Shown here piece after piece: positions 1-10,716 of a stretch of DNA of 64,000 bases (its first letter is position 1; every line of letters starts with the position of its first letter). Location: assembly GCA_010909725.1 (NCBI GenBank), contig JAACMV010000007.1, positions 1,302,001 to 1,366,000 of the forward strand, written 5' to 3'. The translations under genes were made by a program, and so were the position numbers. This stretch comes from Picochlorum sp. 'celeri' (lineage: Eukaryota; Chlorophyta; Trebouxiophyceae). The notes beneath the pieces are model-generated. The model was not told where the DNA came from. It made no database searches and was given only the letters and a program-made list of their open reading frames with translations.

Positions 1-870
1 CATGTCCACGTACTCAATCTGCTCGTTAATCCAATCTCGATACGCTGCGACAGACGTGTAAACTCCTGGGTATCCGGGCTTGCCACATCCGTCTCCCCAG
101 CTCACAACACCTACCTGAACTGGCGACTGTTTAGATTCATTCTCGGGATAAAAGTACACCAATGGACCACCTGAGTCTCCACCACAACTATCAGGGCCTC
201 CTTTTTGGATGGGATATGAGCCAGCGCATATCATCCCCGACTGCAGAATTGTGGGATCATATGACGAGGTTTTCTGGCACTCATCCCTGTCGTAGAAAGT
301 CACCTGCGCGCTCAAAAGATTATCGCTTGGCCAGAGACCATCTGTGGTTTCGAGTCCCCAGCCATATACAGACAGTGTCTCAGAGGATGAGCCAGACTCT
401 AATTGCTCCAGGAACTCTTCATCTGCCAATTGTATTGTCTGTGTGATTCCGGTCAAATCGCGAAGAGGCTCGTCAAAGAATAAAAGTGCAATATCTGATT
501 CAATGCTTTTGCTATTGTAATTCCTATGTACAACAGAGAGCTTGGGTCGATACATTGTCTCCAGAGTATACTGTGACTCTGCAATGTTATGATTTCCTAG
601 CGCAACGTATGGCAACGTTGTATCATACCACTCCAATTTTTTCCTTGGTGCTATGCAATGAGCTGCTGTTAGTATGACGTCCTCTCGAATGAGTGTCCCT
701 CCACAAATATGAAATGCTGTATCATCACGAAGGCTGGCAATCCAAGGCACATCATATTTCACTTCAAGGCCTTGAATGATTCTTGCACTGTCCTGCTTGA
801 GCAATCGACCTTGAGCTCGTTTGCAAAATCCATGGATCACAAGAGCAATCAAAAATGGTAGTGCACGCAT
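1..870 (-). CDS. Secreted trypsin-like serine protease (S1A family), 3' end cut by window edge
   Basis: The minus strand is open for 290 codons from an ATG at 870 to the window edge, so the C-terminus is missing. It begins with a hydrophobic signal peptide (MRALPFLIALVI), then a short propeptide ending in R before IIQGLEV, the usual zymogen cleavage point. CGGTLI and LTAAHC (catalytic His), SDIALL (catalytic Asp) and DSCGGDSGGP (catalytic Ser) give a complete triad. The Asp six residues before the Ser corresponds to trypsin Asp189, so cleavage after Lys/Arg is expected. No intron is needed. Secreted S1A proteases are uncommon in green plants, which makes this gene notable. Identification is near certain; its substrate is unknown. 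Confidence 0.93.
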   Translation of the reverse strand, partial: MRALPFLIALVIHGFCKRAQGRLLKQDSARIIQGLEVKYDVPWIASLRDDTAFHICGGTLIREDVILTAAHCIAPRKKLEWYDTTLPYVALGNHNIAESQYTLETMYRPKLSVVHRNYNSKSIESDIALLFFDEPLRDLTGITQTIQLADEEFLEQLESGSSSETLSVYGWGLETTDGLWPSDNLLSAQVTFYDRDECQKTSSYDPTILQSGMICAGSYPIQKGGPDSCGGDSGGPLVYFYPENESKQSPVQVGVVSWGDGCGKPGYPGVYTSVAAYRDWINEQIEYVDM

Positions 871-1157
871 CCTTGGGAGGCATGCACGTACAAAAGCTGT
901 GATTGGGCCCTTTTTTGCCAGCACACTGGGGCAATGGCCCGGATTTGAAAAAATGGTATGCAATGCTGCTCTACCTCAATGGCATAATAATTCGCTTAAA
1001 AATTCTGGCAATCATAAATAAATTAATGTCAACTGATAAGTCGAGGTCGCACATCATCCACTGTTGATGCACTGAAATTGTCCGGGAAGCTGGCAGCCAT
1101 GTTTGTTCCCCCAAGGGATTTGGCCTAGGGGTATCAAAAATGTGTCGCCAGCAAGAT

Positions 1158-3350
1158 TCACCCTGCGATTTTCGCAGATTGTTCGTCGGATTCCTCTCTG
1201 ATCTCATGAAGCAGTGCGAAGAATTCGTGACGATACGGGGAAAACAATTGCTTGGCAGTTTTGCAGATTTGCTTGGCTTTCTTGCTTTTCTTCCCTTTGG
1301 GCATGGAATCATCCTTGGATTGAGACTGCTCCACACCTCTTGCATCTTCTTTGCGCTCAGACATGATCTCTAAACCCTGGGACAAGAGTCTGCATATTTT
1401 CTGTGCGATTGTATCGGCTTTCTCGCGGTTTGGAAAGTAAACCGTATCAAATCTGTTTGACAGCCAAAGCCACAGTGTTGCCACCTGATGGGCAGCCTCA
1501 AAGTCTCTCATTGCATCCGAGGTAGTTGGGGGAACATCCCCTGGATCAATTTCCAACTCACACGCTTCCCCTGCAGCGTATTTTTTTGCGAAATAGAGGA
1601 TAGCAGCCCGGATGCGTAGGTCGCCCGTGGACGCAGGGGCCATGCAGAAGGAATATAAATCCTTCATCGAAAGGCCACTGACCCTTTCAAGGAGTTTGGC
1701 CAACTCTATAGTGCTTTCTTGCTTGCAGAAGAAGTATTTACCCCCCAGTACTGCTTCCTGGGAAAACTCTTTAATTAAATCCGAGTAGACTTGTGACTGC
1801 TTGCTAGCTGCAAATGCTTCAAAGTGTTCGTACTCTGGATAGATTCCAGCACGGGAAGTAGCCAATCTGTCAAGGGGGATACCAAGGCCTTCTCGTAGTC
1901 GTCTCACATCCCCTTTTTCGCGACATGTTGCTTTTCCAACAGAATATTGACTGCTTCTTCTTCCTGCTCTACCAGCAATCTGTTTGATCATGGAGACGCT
2001 GACAGGAACTGTTGGTTTTGCATGCCCTTCTCGTTTGTCCATTTTGTGAAAAATGACTCGCCTGATATTGAGGTTCAGCCCCATCCCCACAGCATCACTT
2101 GCTACCATGATATCATAGCCACTAGTAGGATCATTGAAGAGTTTTGCTTGCTGCCGGCGAGTTTCCGGCGGCAGCGCACCATACACAACACATGATTTGT
2201 ACTGGGTTTCCACCTCAATCAATTGCTTGATTTGAAAAATATCAGCCCGTGAAAATGCTACGATGCAATCACCCGCCTCAACAGCCGAGTACCCCATTTC
2301 TAATCCCCCATGTTCAATTTCTAGAGGAGTAAAACGGTCATACTTTCGAACTTCAAACTCTTCGCCAATTTGCTCAGTCATCCACTTGACCAGGGAGAGC
2401 GCAGAGCCATCTCCACACACATGTATTTCGCGCGCAGGAACCCCGAGTAATGCTCTCGTCCACGCCCATCCCCTTGATTCATCCCCAATCAGTTGAATTT
2501 CGTCGATGACCGCAACGTCTACAAGCTTCTCTAGATTCATCATTTCAACAGTGCAGGCAGTGTGTCGTGCACCAGGAACCTCTCTCCTCTCCTGGCCAGT
2601 AATCAAAGAGCAGTATGTTCCCTCTCTATTACAAGATTCGTACACTTCCATTGCCAACAATCGAAGAGGACCACAATACACACCGGAAGATGCATGTTTC
2701 ATTGCCAGCAGAGCATTATACGTCTTCCCACTGTTTGTTGGCCCAGCATGGTAGATGACTCTTCTTTTCACTGCTCTAGCCACAGGAAACCACAAATGTG
2801 GCTTTGACAAATCCCGACAATTTACGATTCTCTCATATTCTTGTATCTCATAGGTATGATGAAGCTTTGTGTATTCCAAGAACGCATGCAGCACACGATC
2901 CTCTGCCATACTACCCTCCTCTTCCTCCTCTGACTGTAACAACAGTGGACCATTGCCCTTCAATATCTTCTGAACAAAATCACGTGACGCTTTCTCAAAC
3001 AATTCTAGACTGATATAGTGACGTAGTGATGCCTTCTGATTCCTAGTACTGGACCGAAACTTCTGAAGAGCACGAACCACTGCATTTTCTAAACCTGAAT
3101 TAGACTCCTTCTGGTCAGGAGAACATTCTGATCGCTGCACAGGCTCCTGTGCCGTCAAACTGGCGCAGCTTCTGCCAAATTTATTATAAAAGTTGAATTC
3201 TCTACCTACTCCACGGATCCATGACTGCGTCGCCCTCCAATTCTTCGCTGCATGTCGTCGAAAAACCTCTTGGTCAGAGACATTCAAGAATACATCAGTT
3301 ATCTTGGCCAACCGTATACAGCGGTGACCTACAGAAATATATTGACTCAT
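1158..3350 (-). CDS. SUV3: SUV3-type mitochondrial/plastid ATP-dependent RNA helicase
   Basis: Single-exon CDS of 730 aa with an ATG at 3350. After a roughly 200-residue N-terminal region come the Suv3 helicase motifs: GPTNSGKT (motif I), DEIQ (motif II, the Suv3 form of DEAD), GDGSAL, SDAVGMGLNL and QIAGRAGRR (motif VI). A C-terminal SUV3_C-like helical region follows, then a Lys-rich tail. In yeast, plants and animals SUV3 unwinds organellar RNA for decay. The basic, Arg-rich start fits organellar import, though I see no cleavage site. The gene is divergent from REV1 across 223 bases. Length is close to that of other Suv3 proteins. Confidence 0.93.
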   Translation of the reverse strand: MSQYISVGHRCIRLAKITDVFLNVSDQEVFRRHAAKNWRATQSWIRGVGREFNFYNKFGRSCASLTAQEPVQRSECSPDQKESNSGLENAVVRALQKFRSSTRNQKASLRHYISLELFEKASRDFVQKILKGNGPLLLQSEEEEEGSMAEDRVLHAFLEYTKLHHTYEIQEYERIVNCRDLSKPHLWFPVARAVKRRVIYHAGPTNSGKTYNALLAMKHASSGVYCGPLRLLAMEVYESCNREGTYCSLITGQERREVPGARHTACTVEMMNLEKLVDVAVIDEIQLIGDESRGWAWTRALLGVPAREIHVCGDGSALSLVKWMTEQIGEEFEVRKYDRFTPLEIEHGGLEMGYSAVEAGDCIVAFSRADIFQIKQLIEVETQYKSCVVYGALPPETRRQQAKLFNDPTSGYDIMVASDAVGMGLNLNIRRVIFHKMDKREGHAKPTVPVSVSMIKQIAGRAGRRSSQYSVGKATCREKGDVRRLREGLGIPLDRLATSRAGIYPEYEHFEAFAASKQSQVYSDLIKEFSQEAVLGGKYFFCKQESTIELAKLLERVSGLSMKDLYSFCMAPASTGDLRIRAAILYFAKKYAAGEACELEIDPGDVPPTTSDAMRDFEAAHQVATLWLWLSNRFDTVYFPNREKADTIAQKICRLLSQGLEIMSERKEDARGVEQSQSKDDSMPKGKKSKKAKQICKTAKQLFSPYRHEFFALLHEIREESDEQSAKIAG

Positions 3351-3573
3351 TACATTGTTTTATACAGGTTATGTTGAATTGTTTCTCAGGAAAATGAAAA
3401 AAATCTTGAAAAATCCTCGTTCTGCTCTGTAAATACAACATTAAAAAATCACAAATTAAACCACAAATGACATGTGGAAATGTGCTCTCTCCAGAGACCT
3501 TTTATTAAGTTATATCGAAACACGCATGATGTGACTGTAACAAGAAGTGGGTCTGCGGTGCAGAATTAGAAAG

Positions 3574-6320
3574 ATGGATCAGTTGAAGGGGGCAGTTGGG
3601 CAGCAAGGAGAGGAAGAAAAAAAACACCATGATGGATCGTTTCAAAAGTATATGGAGGGCAAAATCCAAAAATTGGATGTTCAATTTCAGCAACAGTCGT
3701 CAATGGTGGCTCCGGTTGAAACAGACCCTGTTCTGAGCAAGTTGTTCAGGGGGGTCTCTATTCATGTGAATGGGTATACTGAGCCATCTCATTCGGTTTT
3801 GAAGCAGATGATGGCGCAATACGGTGGTTCATTTCAAAACTATTACTCAAGATCGACAGTGACGCATATTGTCTGTAGTAATTTACCGGATGCAAAGGTG
3901 AAGCAGTTTGAAAAGGAGAGAGACCCAACTCCAATTGTCAGGCCAGAGTGGGTGACAGAGAGCATACGAGCTCGACGATTGCTTTCCATCGATAGATTTA
4001 TTTTATATAGACTACGTCCAGGGGGTCCTGGGCAGCAAACACTCGTGAATTCGCTGAGTAAAGGCAAGAAACGTTCTCCATATGATGAGAACAGACTTGC
4101 ACAGGCTCTGGTGGTGGCTCAGAAACTGAGGCAAAACTGCGAGGTGCTCAAGGGTCCTCCCAAGTCTTCTAGAGATGATCCTAATTTTGTTGAATCGTTT
4201 TATAGGGCGAGTAGGCTTCATTTTATTGGGACTTGGAAAACGAGGGTGGAGAATCTCATGGAATCAGGTATTGCTGATGAGGCACCCACACCATCCAAGC
4301 CTGGCCCAGGGAATGAGAGAGCCATCATACACGTTGACATGGTGCGTCATACATCATGCTATTAAAGTGATTTTTCAGCATCGTTTGGGTGATCACGGTA
4401 TATATTTCTGTCTTGCAGGACTGTTTTTTTGCATCAGTTGCAGAGACCAGTCACCCAATTTTTAAGGGCCTTCCTCTCGCTGTTTGTCATTCTAACGCGA
4501 AAGGGTCTGGTGAAATTTCTTCCGCGAATTATGAGGCTAGGAAGTATGGTGTACACGCATCCATGTTTATGAGTAAAGCGAAGGAGCTGTGTCCTCAGTT
4601 GATTGTGGTTCCGTATGAATTTGACAAGTATGAAGTTGTTTCAGAGTCGATGTACCGCATTCTGTTTCGATATTCGTCCCGTATTCAACCAGTGTCATGT
4701 GATGAAGCATATTTAGATGTTACAGGGCTTGGTGAGCCTAGTGATATTGCTAGAAAACTACGCAATGATATTGAAAAGGAAACAGGATGCAGAGCCAGTG
4801 CAGGAATTGGACCTAACATGATTCTTGCACGAATTGCCACAGCGAAGGCAAAGCCTAATGGTCAATTCTTCCTTTCTGCTGATAATGCTCTACATGAATT
4901 AGGGTGTCTTGATGTGGAAGAACTACCCGGTATTGGCTGGGTGACTGGTACCAAATTACGAGAGGCTGGTTTTCAAGTGGTTGCTGACATTCAAAATAGC
5001 ACGCAGTCTAAGATACAGGAGATCATTGGACAGAAGGCTGGAACCATTGCATATAAATATGCGTTTGGTCAGGATGTGAGAGAGGTAGGACCGCCACCTA
5101 GCAGGAAGTCAGTTGGGGCTGAAATCAATTGGGGAATCAGATTTGAGTCTCAAGATGATGCCGAGAGGTTCTTGCATTCAATTGCATCTCAGATTCATGA
5201 TCGCCTGGATCAGATCAAGATGAAAGGAAAAAACATCACGTTAAAGATTAAAAAGAAACAAAATGGTTGGGTAGAGCCAGTAAAGTATCTTGGTATGGGC
5301 CGATGCGACAGCCTTTCAAAATCAATAGCACTCAACAGGGGCGTCTTCTCCACGCAAGATATTTACGCAGAAGCGCTGGCGTTATTGCAATCGCTTCACG
5401 TCATCTATTCGGATATTCGTGGCATGGGTTTGTCGATGACAAAATTGGAGCCGAGAGTGGAGAAGCAGGGACAAGCTGAACGTCATAATCATGCAAGTCC
5501 AACAAAGCCTCTAAACAAGATTGATAGATTCACAGTGCCGAAGCAAGACGCTCCATCACCAAAGAAAACTTTTGAGGATGAATCCAAAAAAATCAGACAT
5601 CCTCCTAGCATTCCGCATTCGTCCATCGATCCAACTGTGTTTCAAGAGCTGCCAAAAGATATCCAAAAGGAGATTGAATTGCACTATGGGCTGCACGCCA
5701 ATAGATTCAAAAAGAACAAATTACCTGTTTCCATGCCCAAGGCCAAACGTAAAATTGCACCAATAACGAACGATCGTCACTATTATGAGCCATTACGAAT
5801 GTCACAGATTGATACGTCGGTGCTCCACGAACTCCCAGAAAGTGTCCAGCAGGAGATTTTGAAGAGCATTGACCCAACTAAGAAAAATAGAAAGAAGAGG
5901 AATGCAGCTAAAGGTACACGTACGACAGACCACAAATCAACTGATACCAGTGAACAATACAAAGTAAGGAAACGTGAATTAGAAGAAGCGTACACATCGT
6001 TGGTGGTAACGTTACCACCACTGTTGGTGGTCGCTGCAGAATGCCTTCATGCTGGCAATGTTGCCAGCGCCATTGCAAATCTCCAGACATGGCTCTCGCG
6101 CCATCAAGATGCAGAGCACTTAGAGACATTCAAGCGCCTCGTGTGCCTTGAGTGTGAATCAAATGCTTCTGACGTATTCCTGGAACATGCATGGGCTCTT
6201 TGCAGAGGAATCCACCGCATCATCAATGCAGCTATGCCATGTCAAAAGGCCATGCAGGATATTCTACACTCTCTTTTACAGAAAATTCGGGATAGGTACA
6301 ATATACATGTAAAGCTGTAA
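3574..6320 (+). CDS. REV1: REV1 Y-family translesion DNA polymerase
   Basis: Two exons, 3574-4341 and 4419-6320, with a 77-base intron starting GTGCGT and ending TTGCAG; the join restores the polymerase motif HVDM/DCFFAS. The first ATG in frame is 3574; the frame opens earlier with a GTG. Order: an N-terminal BRCT domain (LFRGVSIHVNGYT to RPEWVTESI), the Y-family palm with metal ligands in VDMDC and SCDEAYLD, the helix-hairpin-helix ELPGIGWVTG, and the little-finger domain. Two ubiquitin-binding motifs follow (DPTVFQELPKDIQKEI and DTSVLHELPESVQQEI), then a helical C-terminus like the REV1 domain that recruits other polymerases. REV1 inserts dCMP opposite lesions and scaffolds bypass synthesis in the nucleus. 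About 889 aa. Confidence 0.95.
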
Positions 6321-6333
6321 ATATGTATTGGTA

Positions 6334-7317
6334 TTATCTTTCGCGTTGCAGAATGGCATTTTCAAGTTGCCGCCGTAATTCCTGAATAGTCTTTCCAGTT
6401 TGGTACGATCTCACCACCTGTACCCCAAAGTCTTGTTGACCTACTCTACTAATGAAATCATCAACCTGTGTGGCATCTGACACACCCGAATCCAACAAAT
6501 TACATGCAACTTCTACACCATCTTCAACTTCCAGACCCATTGCCTGAACAGCTTGCAACCCACCGCCGCGTTCGCTGACTCTTCTTGCAATATCCTTTGC
6601 AACAGCCACGTCAGGAGTGTTCAATACAACGTTATGATTTACAACCCAGGGAACAGACCCCACGCACGCAATCCCCCATTCTGGTCGAACCACGCTTGGA
6701 CCAAACGCAGGTGGATGTGCACGGAGAGCAGATTGATGCTCTGCATCCAAACTGGCACCCTTCCATACTTGTGTTGTCCCGTGCATGGTCTGTGGCTTGA
6801 AATATCCAAACCTCCTCCGTATCTCAGCTAAACTCGTCTCTCCATCATTATATGATGCCGTTCCATATACATACGTGGGCAAGCCATATTCTTCACCCAG
6901 AAGGCGTGCAATCTCTCTAGCAGCATCCCGTGCATCACTCATTGCATTGCCATCCTGAACCAATGGATGACATGAGATGTGATCCACGACGCCCAAACGA
7001 GGATGCGTCGCATGATGCTTCCGCAAATCGATCAACTCCAAAGCTTTTTCTGACACTTTAGCCGCTCCTTGTGCAATTGCACTCGATGTGCTTCCAACGA
7101 GTGTGATACCAGTTCTGTTGTATGTTGAATCTATGAAAACATGCCCCACTATGGACACTCCCTTCGACGACGAATCAATACCAGTATTCGAGAGACTATC
7201 AACAATCGTATCAATGATTGTACGATCCTTTCCCTCGCTGATGTACACGTTACACGCTGCACAGACAGAGTACCATGAGCATTTACTATCATACCACATT
7301 TTTTGGGGTGGAGACAT
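6334..7317 (-). CDS. Formiminotransferase N-terminal-domain protein (FTCD-like)
   Basis: 327-aa single-exon CDS with an ATG at 7317. It matches the formiminotransferase fold of formimidoyltransferase-cyclodeaminase: the start CNVYISEGKD and the conserved HPRLGVVDHI block are present. The cyclodeaminase half found in animal enzymes is absent, as in plant homologues. The animal enzyme transfers formimino groups to tetrahydrofolate in histidine breakdown; the plant-type substrate is not settled, so I give no reaction. The gene ends 13 bases from the REV1 stop, tail to tail. Confidence 0.85.
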   Translation of the reverse strand: MSPPQKMWYDSKCSWYSVCAACNVYISEGKDRTIIDTIVDSLSNTGIDSSSKGVSIVGHVFIDSTYNRTGITLVGSTSSAIAQGAAKVSEKALELIDLRKHHATHPRLGVVDHISCHPLVQDGNAMSDARDAAREIARLLGEEYGLPTYVYGTASYNDGETSLAEIRRRFGYFKPQTMHGTTQVWKGASLDAEHQSALRAHPPAFGPSVVRPEWGIACVGSVPWVVNHNVVLNTPDVAVAKDIARRVSERGGGLQAVQAMGLEVEDGVEVACNLLDSGVSDATQVDDFISRVGQQDFGVQVVRSYQTGKTIQELRRQLENAILQRER

Positions 7318-7904
7318 TGTGTATCAACAGACTGCCACCACATACCCAATTCACTCCATGTGTGATCAGTCGAAAAGCCCTTTGATCCTTCTCTCTTTGT
7401 CTGATTCATCGTCTGTCCATCTCGTCCCGCACAAGCTCTACACTGCTGTGCAGCACCCGTCAACCTGTGTATGGGTGTGGTAGGAGTCACCCCAAGGTCC
7501 CGGCACAGTCGTCCCAAAACGAAGACACCCCTCACCATCTACAGTTGACATACTCTATTACAACAAGTACATAGTACAATTAATGCATCAACATTGGATC
7601 AAAGAAGAGATTTAGAGCAAGGAAGTATGAATTAAATATTTCTGAAAGTCCTAATCAAGGAGAAGAAGGCGCCTTCTTGTCGAGAAAGAAAGAGCGGGGA
7701 CAGTGGTCACGCTGCTGTATACTGATACGACATTGCAATGTCATTTCTATTGCAAAGTTTATTTCAAAATCGGTAGCAATTGGCGAACCGATCAATCATC
7801 GAAAGAGCAGAGTGCTGGTTGTATATTTGGGGCACCCTTTTCCTGCCTAGAAAACGGCATTTATTACACGGGTAGACGCAAGGAGAAGCATTAATCAGCA
7901 TATA
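7318..7904. other. Divergent intergenic region, FTCD-like / CBL
   Basis: 587 bases between two divergently transcribed starts. It presumably holds both promoters and 5' UTRs. Small frames on both strands show no domain, no convincing splice pattern and no RNA gene that I can recognise. Confidence 0.5.
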
Positions 7905-8726
7905 ATGGGTTGTGTTTTTAGTAGAAGCAGCACTACCGAGCCTGAGGATGCAGCAGAGTTGAACGAAAGAGATGGTGGAAGAGGTCCTTCTTCCTCGTCT
8001 GGCCAGGAGCATCGAGACCAGCGTAGTATCAAGAGTACACGATCTGTGGGTAGTATGCGAAGTAGTACAATTGCATCTCAGACCAATTTTAGTGTGTCTG
8101 AAGTGGATTCTTTGAGGGAATTGTATCAGAAGTTGAGTAATGAGCTCCATCATGATGGACTGATACACAAGGATGAACTTGCTTGGGCACTGTTCAAGTG
8201 TCACAGGGATAATTTGTTTGTGGATCGGGTGTTCGAGTTGTTTGATATCAAGAATAATAACGTTATTGATTTTAGTGAATTTGTCACGTCGTTGAGTGTG
8301 TTTCATCCGAATGCCCCATTGGAGGAAAAGGCAAAATGTATGTTGTGTGTGTCCATTAGGTCCCAATGGTTGTTCCATGCTTGATTGACAATATCATATG
8401 TCTGTGATGCAGTTGCGTTTCGTATATATGATATAAATCAATCTGGTGCGATCGAGCCGCCGGAATTGAAAAGGTTTTTGGTCGCCATTATGGCGGATAA
8501 CCCTGATGTGCATCTGGATGATGAGGCATTGGAGAAGATTGTGGCGGATACCTTTGAACAGGTGGATGTGACTGGTGATGGGAAGATTGTTCCTGAGGAG
8601 TGGATGGCTCTTGTGAAGAAGAATCCTTCGATTATATCGTATATGACGCTGCCAGTGCTGGCAGATATCTGTAGAAAGTTTCCACCCTCGCCAGGGAAGC
8701 ATCATTCAGAGCAGAGGAGGGGATGA
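7905..8726 (+). CDS. Calcineurin B-like (CBL) calcium sensor, membrane-anchored type
   Basis: Two exons, 7905-8337 and 8413-8726, separated by a 75-base intron (GTATGT...GATGCAG); the splice gives the CBL block EEKAKFAFRIYD. Product 248 aa. It opens MGCVFS: Gly2 for myristoylation and Cys3 for palmitoylation, as in plant CBL1/CBL9, so plasma-membrane anchoring is expected. A Ser-rich linker precedes four EF-hands: a first hand with an unusual loop (LSNELHHDGLIHKDEL), then DIKNNNVIDFSEF, DINQSGAIEPPEL and DVTGDGKIVPEEW. The tail YMTLPVLADICRKFPP matches the CBL C-terminal motif that ends in FPSF in plants, here altered. CBLs bind and activate CIPK kinases; no CIPK lies in this window. Confidence 0.9.
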
Positions 8727-8841
8727 CAGGCCCATGCTCGAGTGATTGCTCAAATCACAGTGATGCAGGAATCGAAAATATTTTGATTATTTTGACCTTG
8801 TCGTCGTATATATTGCAAAATTTCAGCGGAACAAGATAGAA

Positions 8842-10716
8842 TTATCGATATCTTTTGTACTGGGGCTGATACATGGACTCGTATGCATGGTCCAGCAGGT
8901 TGTGTGGTTTTGGAAGCTCTGTAGCTTCACCAATCTGGTACGCTTTACCAGCTAATCCCGCGCCAACATGAGCCGCAACATCGCGGGAAGCTCCTATTGG
9001 AGGCATGAGGCATCCAGCTTCGATGGCATCATCAGGCACTAGATTCGCAACTGTTTTTGCCACAGTGACAAACATTTCATCCCTCAAGCGTTTTGATCGT
9101 GACATTGTTGTTCCCAGTGCAATACCTGGGAAGATATGCGATGTGCATAGCTTGGTTGCTTCTTTTTGTACGGAGCCTACCTGTATGATTCCATGTGTAT
9201 GTCGATCAGCAAAGAAGCATTTGCCCTTGGTCCATTCATAGGCATCCTTGGCACTCACTTCTGCACTTCCTGGATTGCCTCCAGGGCTGTGCAGTGACAT
9301 TGGCAGAATGACAGGTCGCTCTACACCTTCACATGCAGCCTCTAATACCTCTTTTGTAAAAGCAAATGGTGGTTTATCTTTTGACAGGCCAATGATGACA
9401 GTTGGCTTGATGTGCTTCACTGCACTGAGAAGGGATGGGCATTCAGGCCCATCTTCAATATACGGGAGTTTATGATCCTCCAAGACATCTGCATCCGCTC
9501 TTGTACGTACTAACAATCCTTTTGAATCGACTAAATGGATAGCTTTACGCACTTCTAATACAGTCCCGACCCTTGTGGATCGCTGAATTGCTTCTTCCAA
9601 CAATTCAGCAATCGCAGTCAACACAGGACTTTCTCCCACGAGAATAAACCGCTGATCCGCAAGGTTTGTTCCTGTAATACGCTGTGTTGCCAACACGGCC
9701 GCTAGTGCTAAAATAGGAAGACCGAATTGAGCATCACTGAACACTGGAAAGCTTCCTCGGTATTCAGACACAAGTTTGCTCTGTGTCTCAAAAGCCATAT
9801 CCTGGAAATCCACCATCACAGCAGCTCCAAAACGACGCTGAACAGCAGACAAAAGTTCATCAATGAGCTCATAGTAATCGTCCCCTCGCACGCGATGATG
9901 CTTCATGCCTACATAAATAGGATCAGACAACAATCGCTCCGTATCAGTTCCATTATCAATTGTCACTGGAAGACACGTCGACGGGTCCACACCGCCGAGG
10001 GCAACATATTGTGCCAGCCTTGATATCGGAGATCCAATCGCCTGAACACCCAAATCCCCAAAGGTTCCCACAGATTCGCCATCTGTCAAGCAGATGGCTT
10101 TGACCCTTCGCTCTGGCCAATTCTTCAAAATAGAAAACACGTGACCTTTATCTTCCAATGACAGGAATAATCCACGAGGGAGAGATCGAAACATGAGAGA
10201 ATATTTTTGACAATACTCCCCCATGGCAGGGAATTGAAGCAAAGGCAGCAATTCTTCAATATTATTTTGCAACACATGATAAAACAGCCGCTCATTCCTC
10301 TCCTGCAGACTCATTAAATACGTCACCTTTCTCACAGACGTCTTCATATGCCTAATATTAATCAACACGCGCTCTGCCTGCACATCTTGGCTAATAACTG
10401 CAGGTGGCAACAGCCCTCTGAGATAGAGCCGATCCCTCTCCCCATTTGTAAATGCCAATCCCTTGTTGTATTTCGCATTGCGCATCAAATCCACCCCTGA
10501 AATCACACTACGAACCCATGGTGTCGTAGGTCGTGAGTGCGTCGAATCACCATCACTATCATGCCCATCATCATGCGGATTTCTGAGAAAAACTCCATGG
10601 TGATACCACTTGTTGGCTGTGTGTCGACTGCTCGACGTCGAACACACAGCCGCTGTCTCTATAATGCGCTGCAAAATCAGCCTCTGTCGTAACTTATGTC
10701 GAAGTAATATGCTCAT
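8842..10716 (-). CDS. Malic-enzyme-fold protein with degenerate active site (probable pseudoenzyme)
   Basis: 624-aa single-exon CDS with an ATG at 10716. Family membership is clear along the whole length: PRGLFLSLEDKGH, KAICLTDGES, ALGGVDPSTCLPV, HHRVRGDDYYELIDE, FPGIALG. The residues that make malic enzyme work are changed. The YTPTVG tyrosine position is Gln161, the TDGER arginine is Ser215, the catalytic lysine is Arg233, the metal ligand Glu of FEDFA is Gln305 (next Asp kept), the second Asp of FNDD is Ala329, and the GAGEAA nucleotide loop reads GESPVL. The C-terminal QGNN is also lost. The Arg-rich N-terminus resembles a mitochondrial presequence. Oxidative decarboxylation of malate is therefore doubtful; a structural or regulatory role is inference. 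Confidence 0.85.
   Translation of the reverse strand: MSILLRHKLRQRLILQRIIETAAVCSTSSSRHTANKWYHHGVFLRNPHDDGHDSDGDSTHSRPTTPWVRSVISGVDLMRNAKYNKGLAFTNGERDRLYLRGLLPPAVISQDVQAERVLINIRHMKTSVRKVTYLMSLQERNERLFYHVLQNNIEELLPLLQFPAMGEYCQKYSLMFRSLPRGLFLSLEDKGHVFSILKNWPERRVKAICLTDGESVGTFGDLGVQAIGSPISRLAQYVALGGVDPSTCLPVTIDNGTDTERLLSDPIYVGMKHHRVRGDDYYELIDELLSAVQRRFGAAVMVDFQDMAFETQSKLVSEYRGSFPVFSDAQFGLPILALAAVLATQRITGTNLADQRFILVGESPVLTAIAELLEEAIQRSTRVGTVLEVRKAIHLVDSKGLLVRTRADADVLEDHKLPYIEDGPECPSLLSAVKHIKPTVIIGLSKDKPPFAFTKEVLEAACEGVERPVILPMSLHSPGGNPGSAEVSAKDAYEWTKGKCFFADRHTHGIIQVGSVQKEATKLCTSHIFPGIALGTTMSRSKRLRDEMFVTVAKTVANLVPDDAIEAGCLMPPIGASRDVAAHVGAGLAGKAYQIGEATELPKPHNLLDHAYESMYQPQYKRYR

Noticed and set aside
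162..1021. Plus-strand ORFs opposite the trypsin gene
   Set aside because: Antisense shadows; the minus strand carries a continuous protease with all motifs.
971..1345. Minus-strand ORF overlapping the SUV3 C-terminus
   Set aside because: Shadow frame of SUV3 with no domain and no start context.
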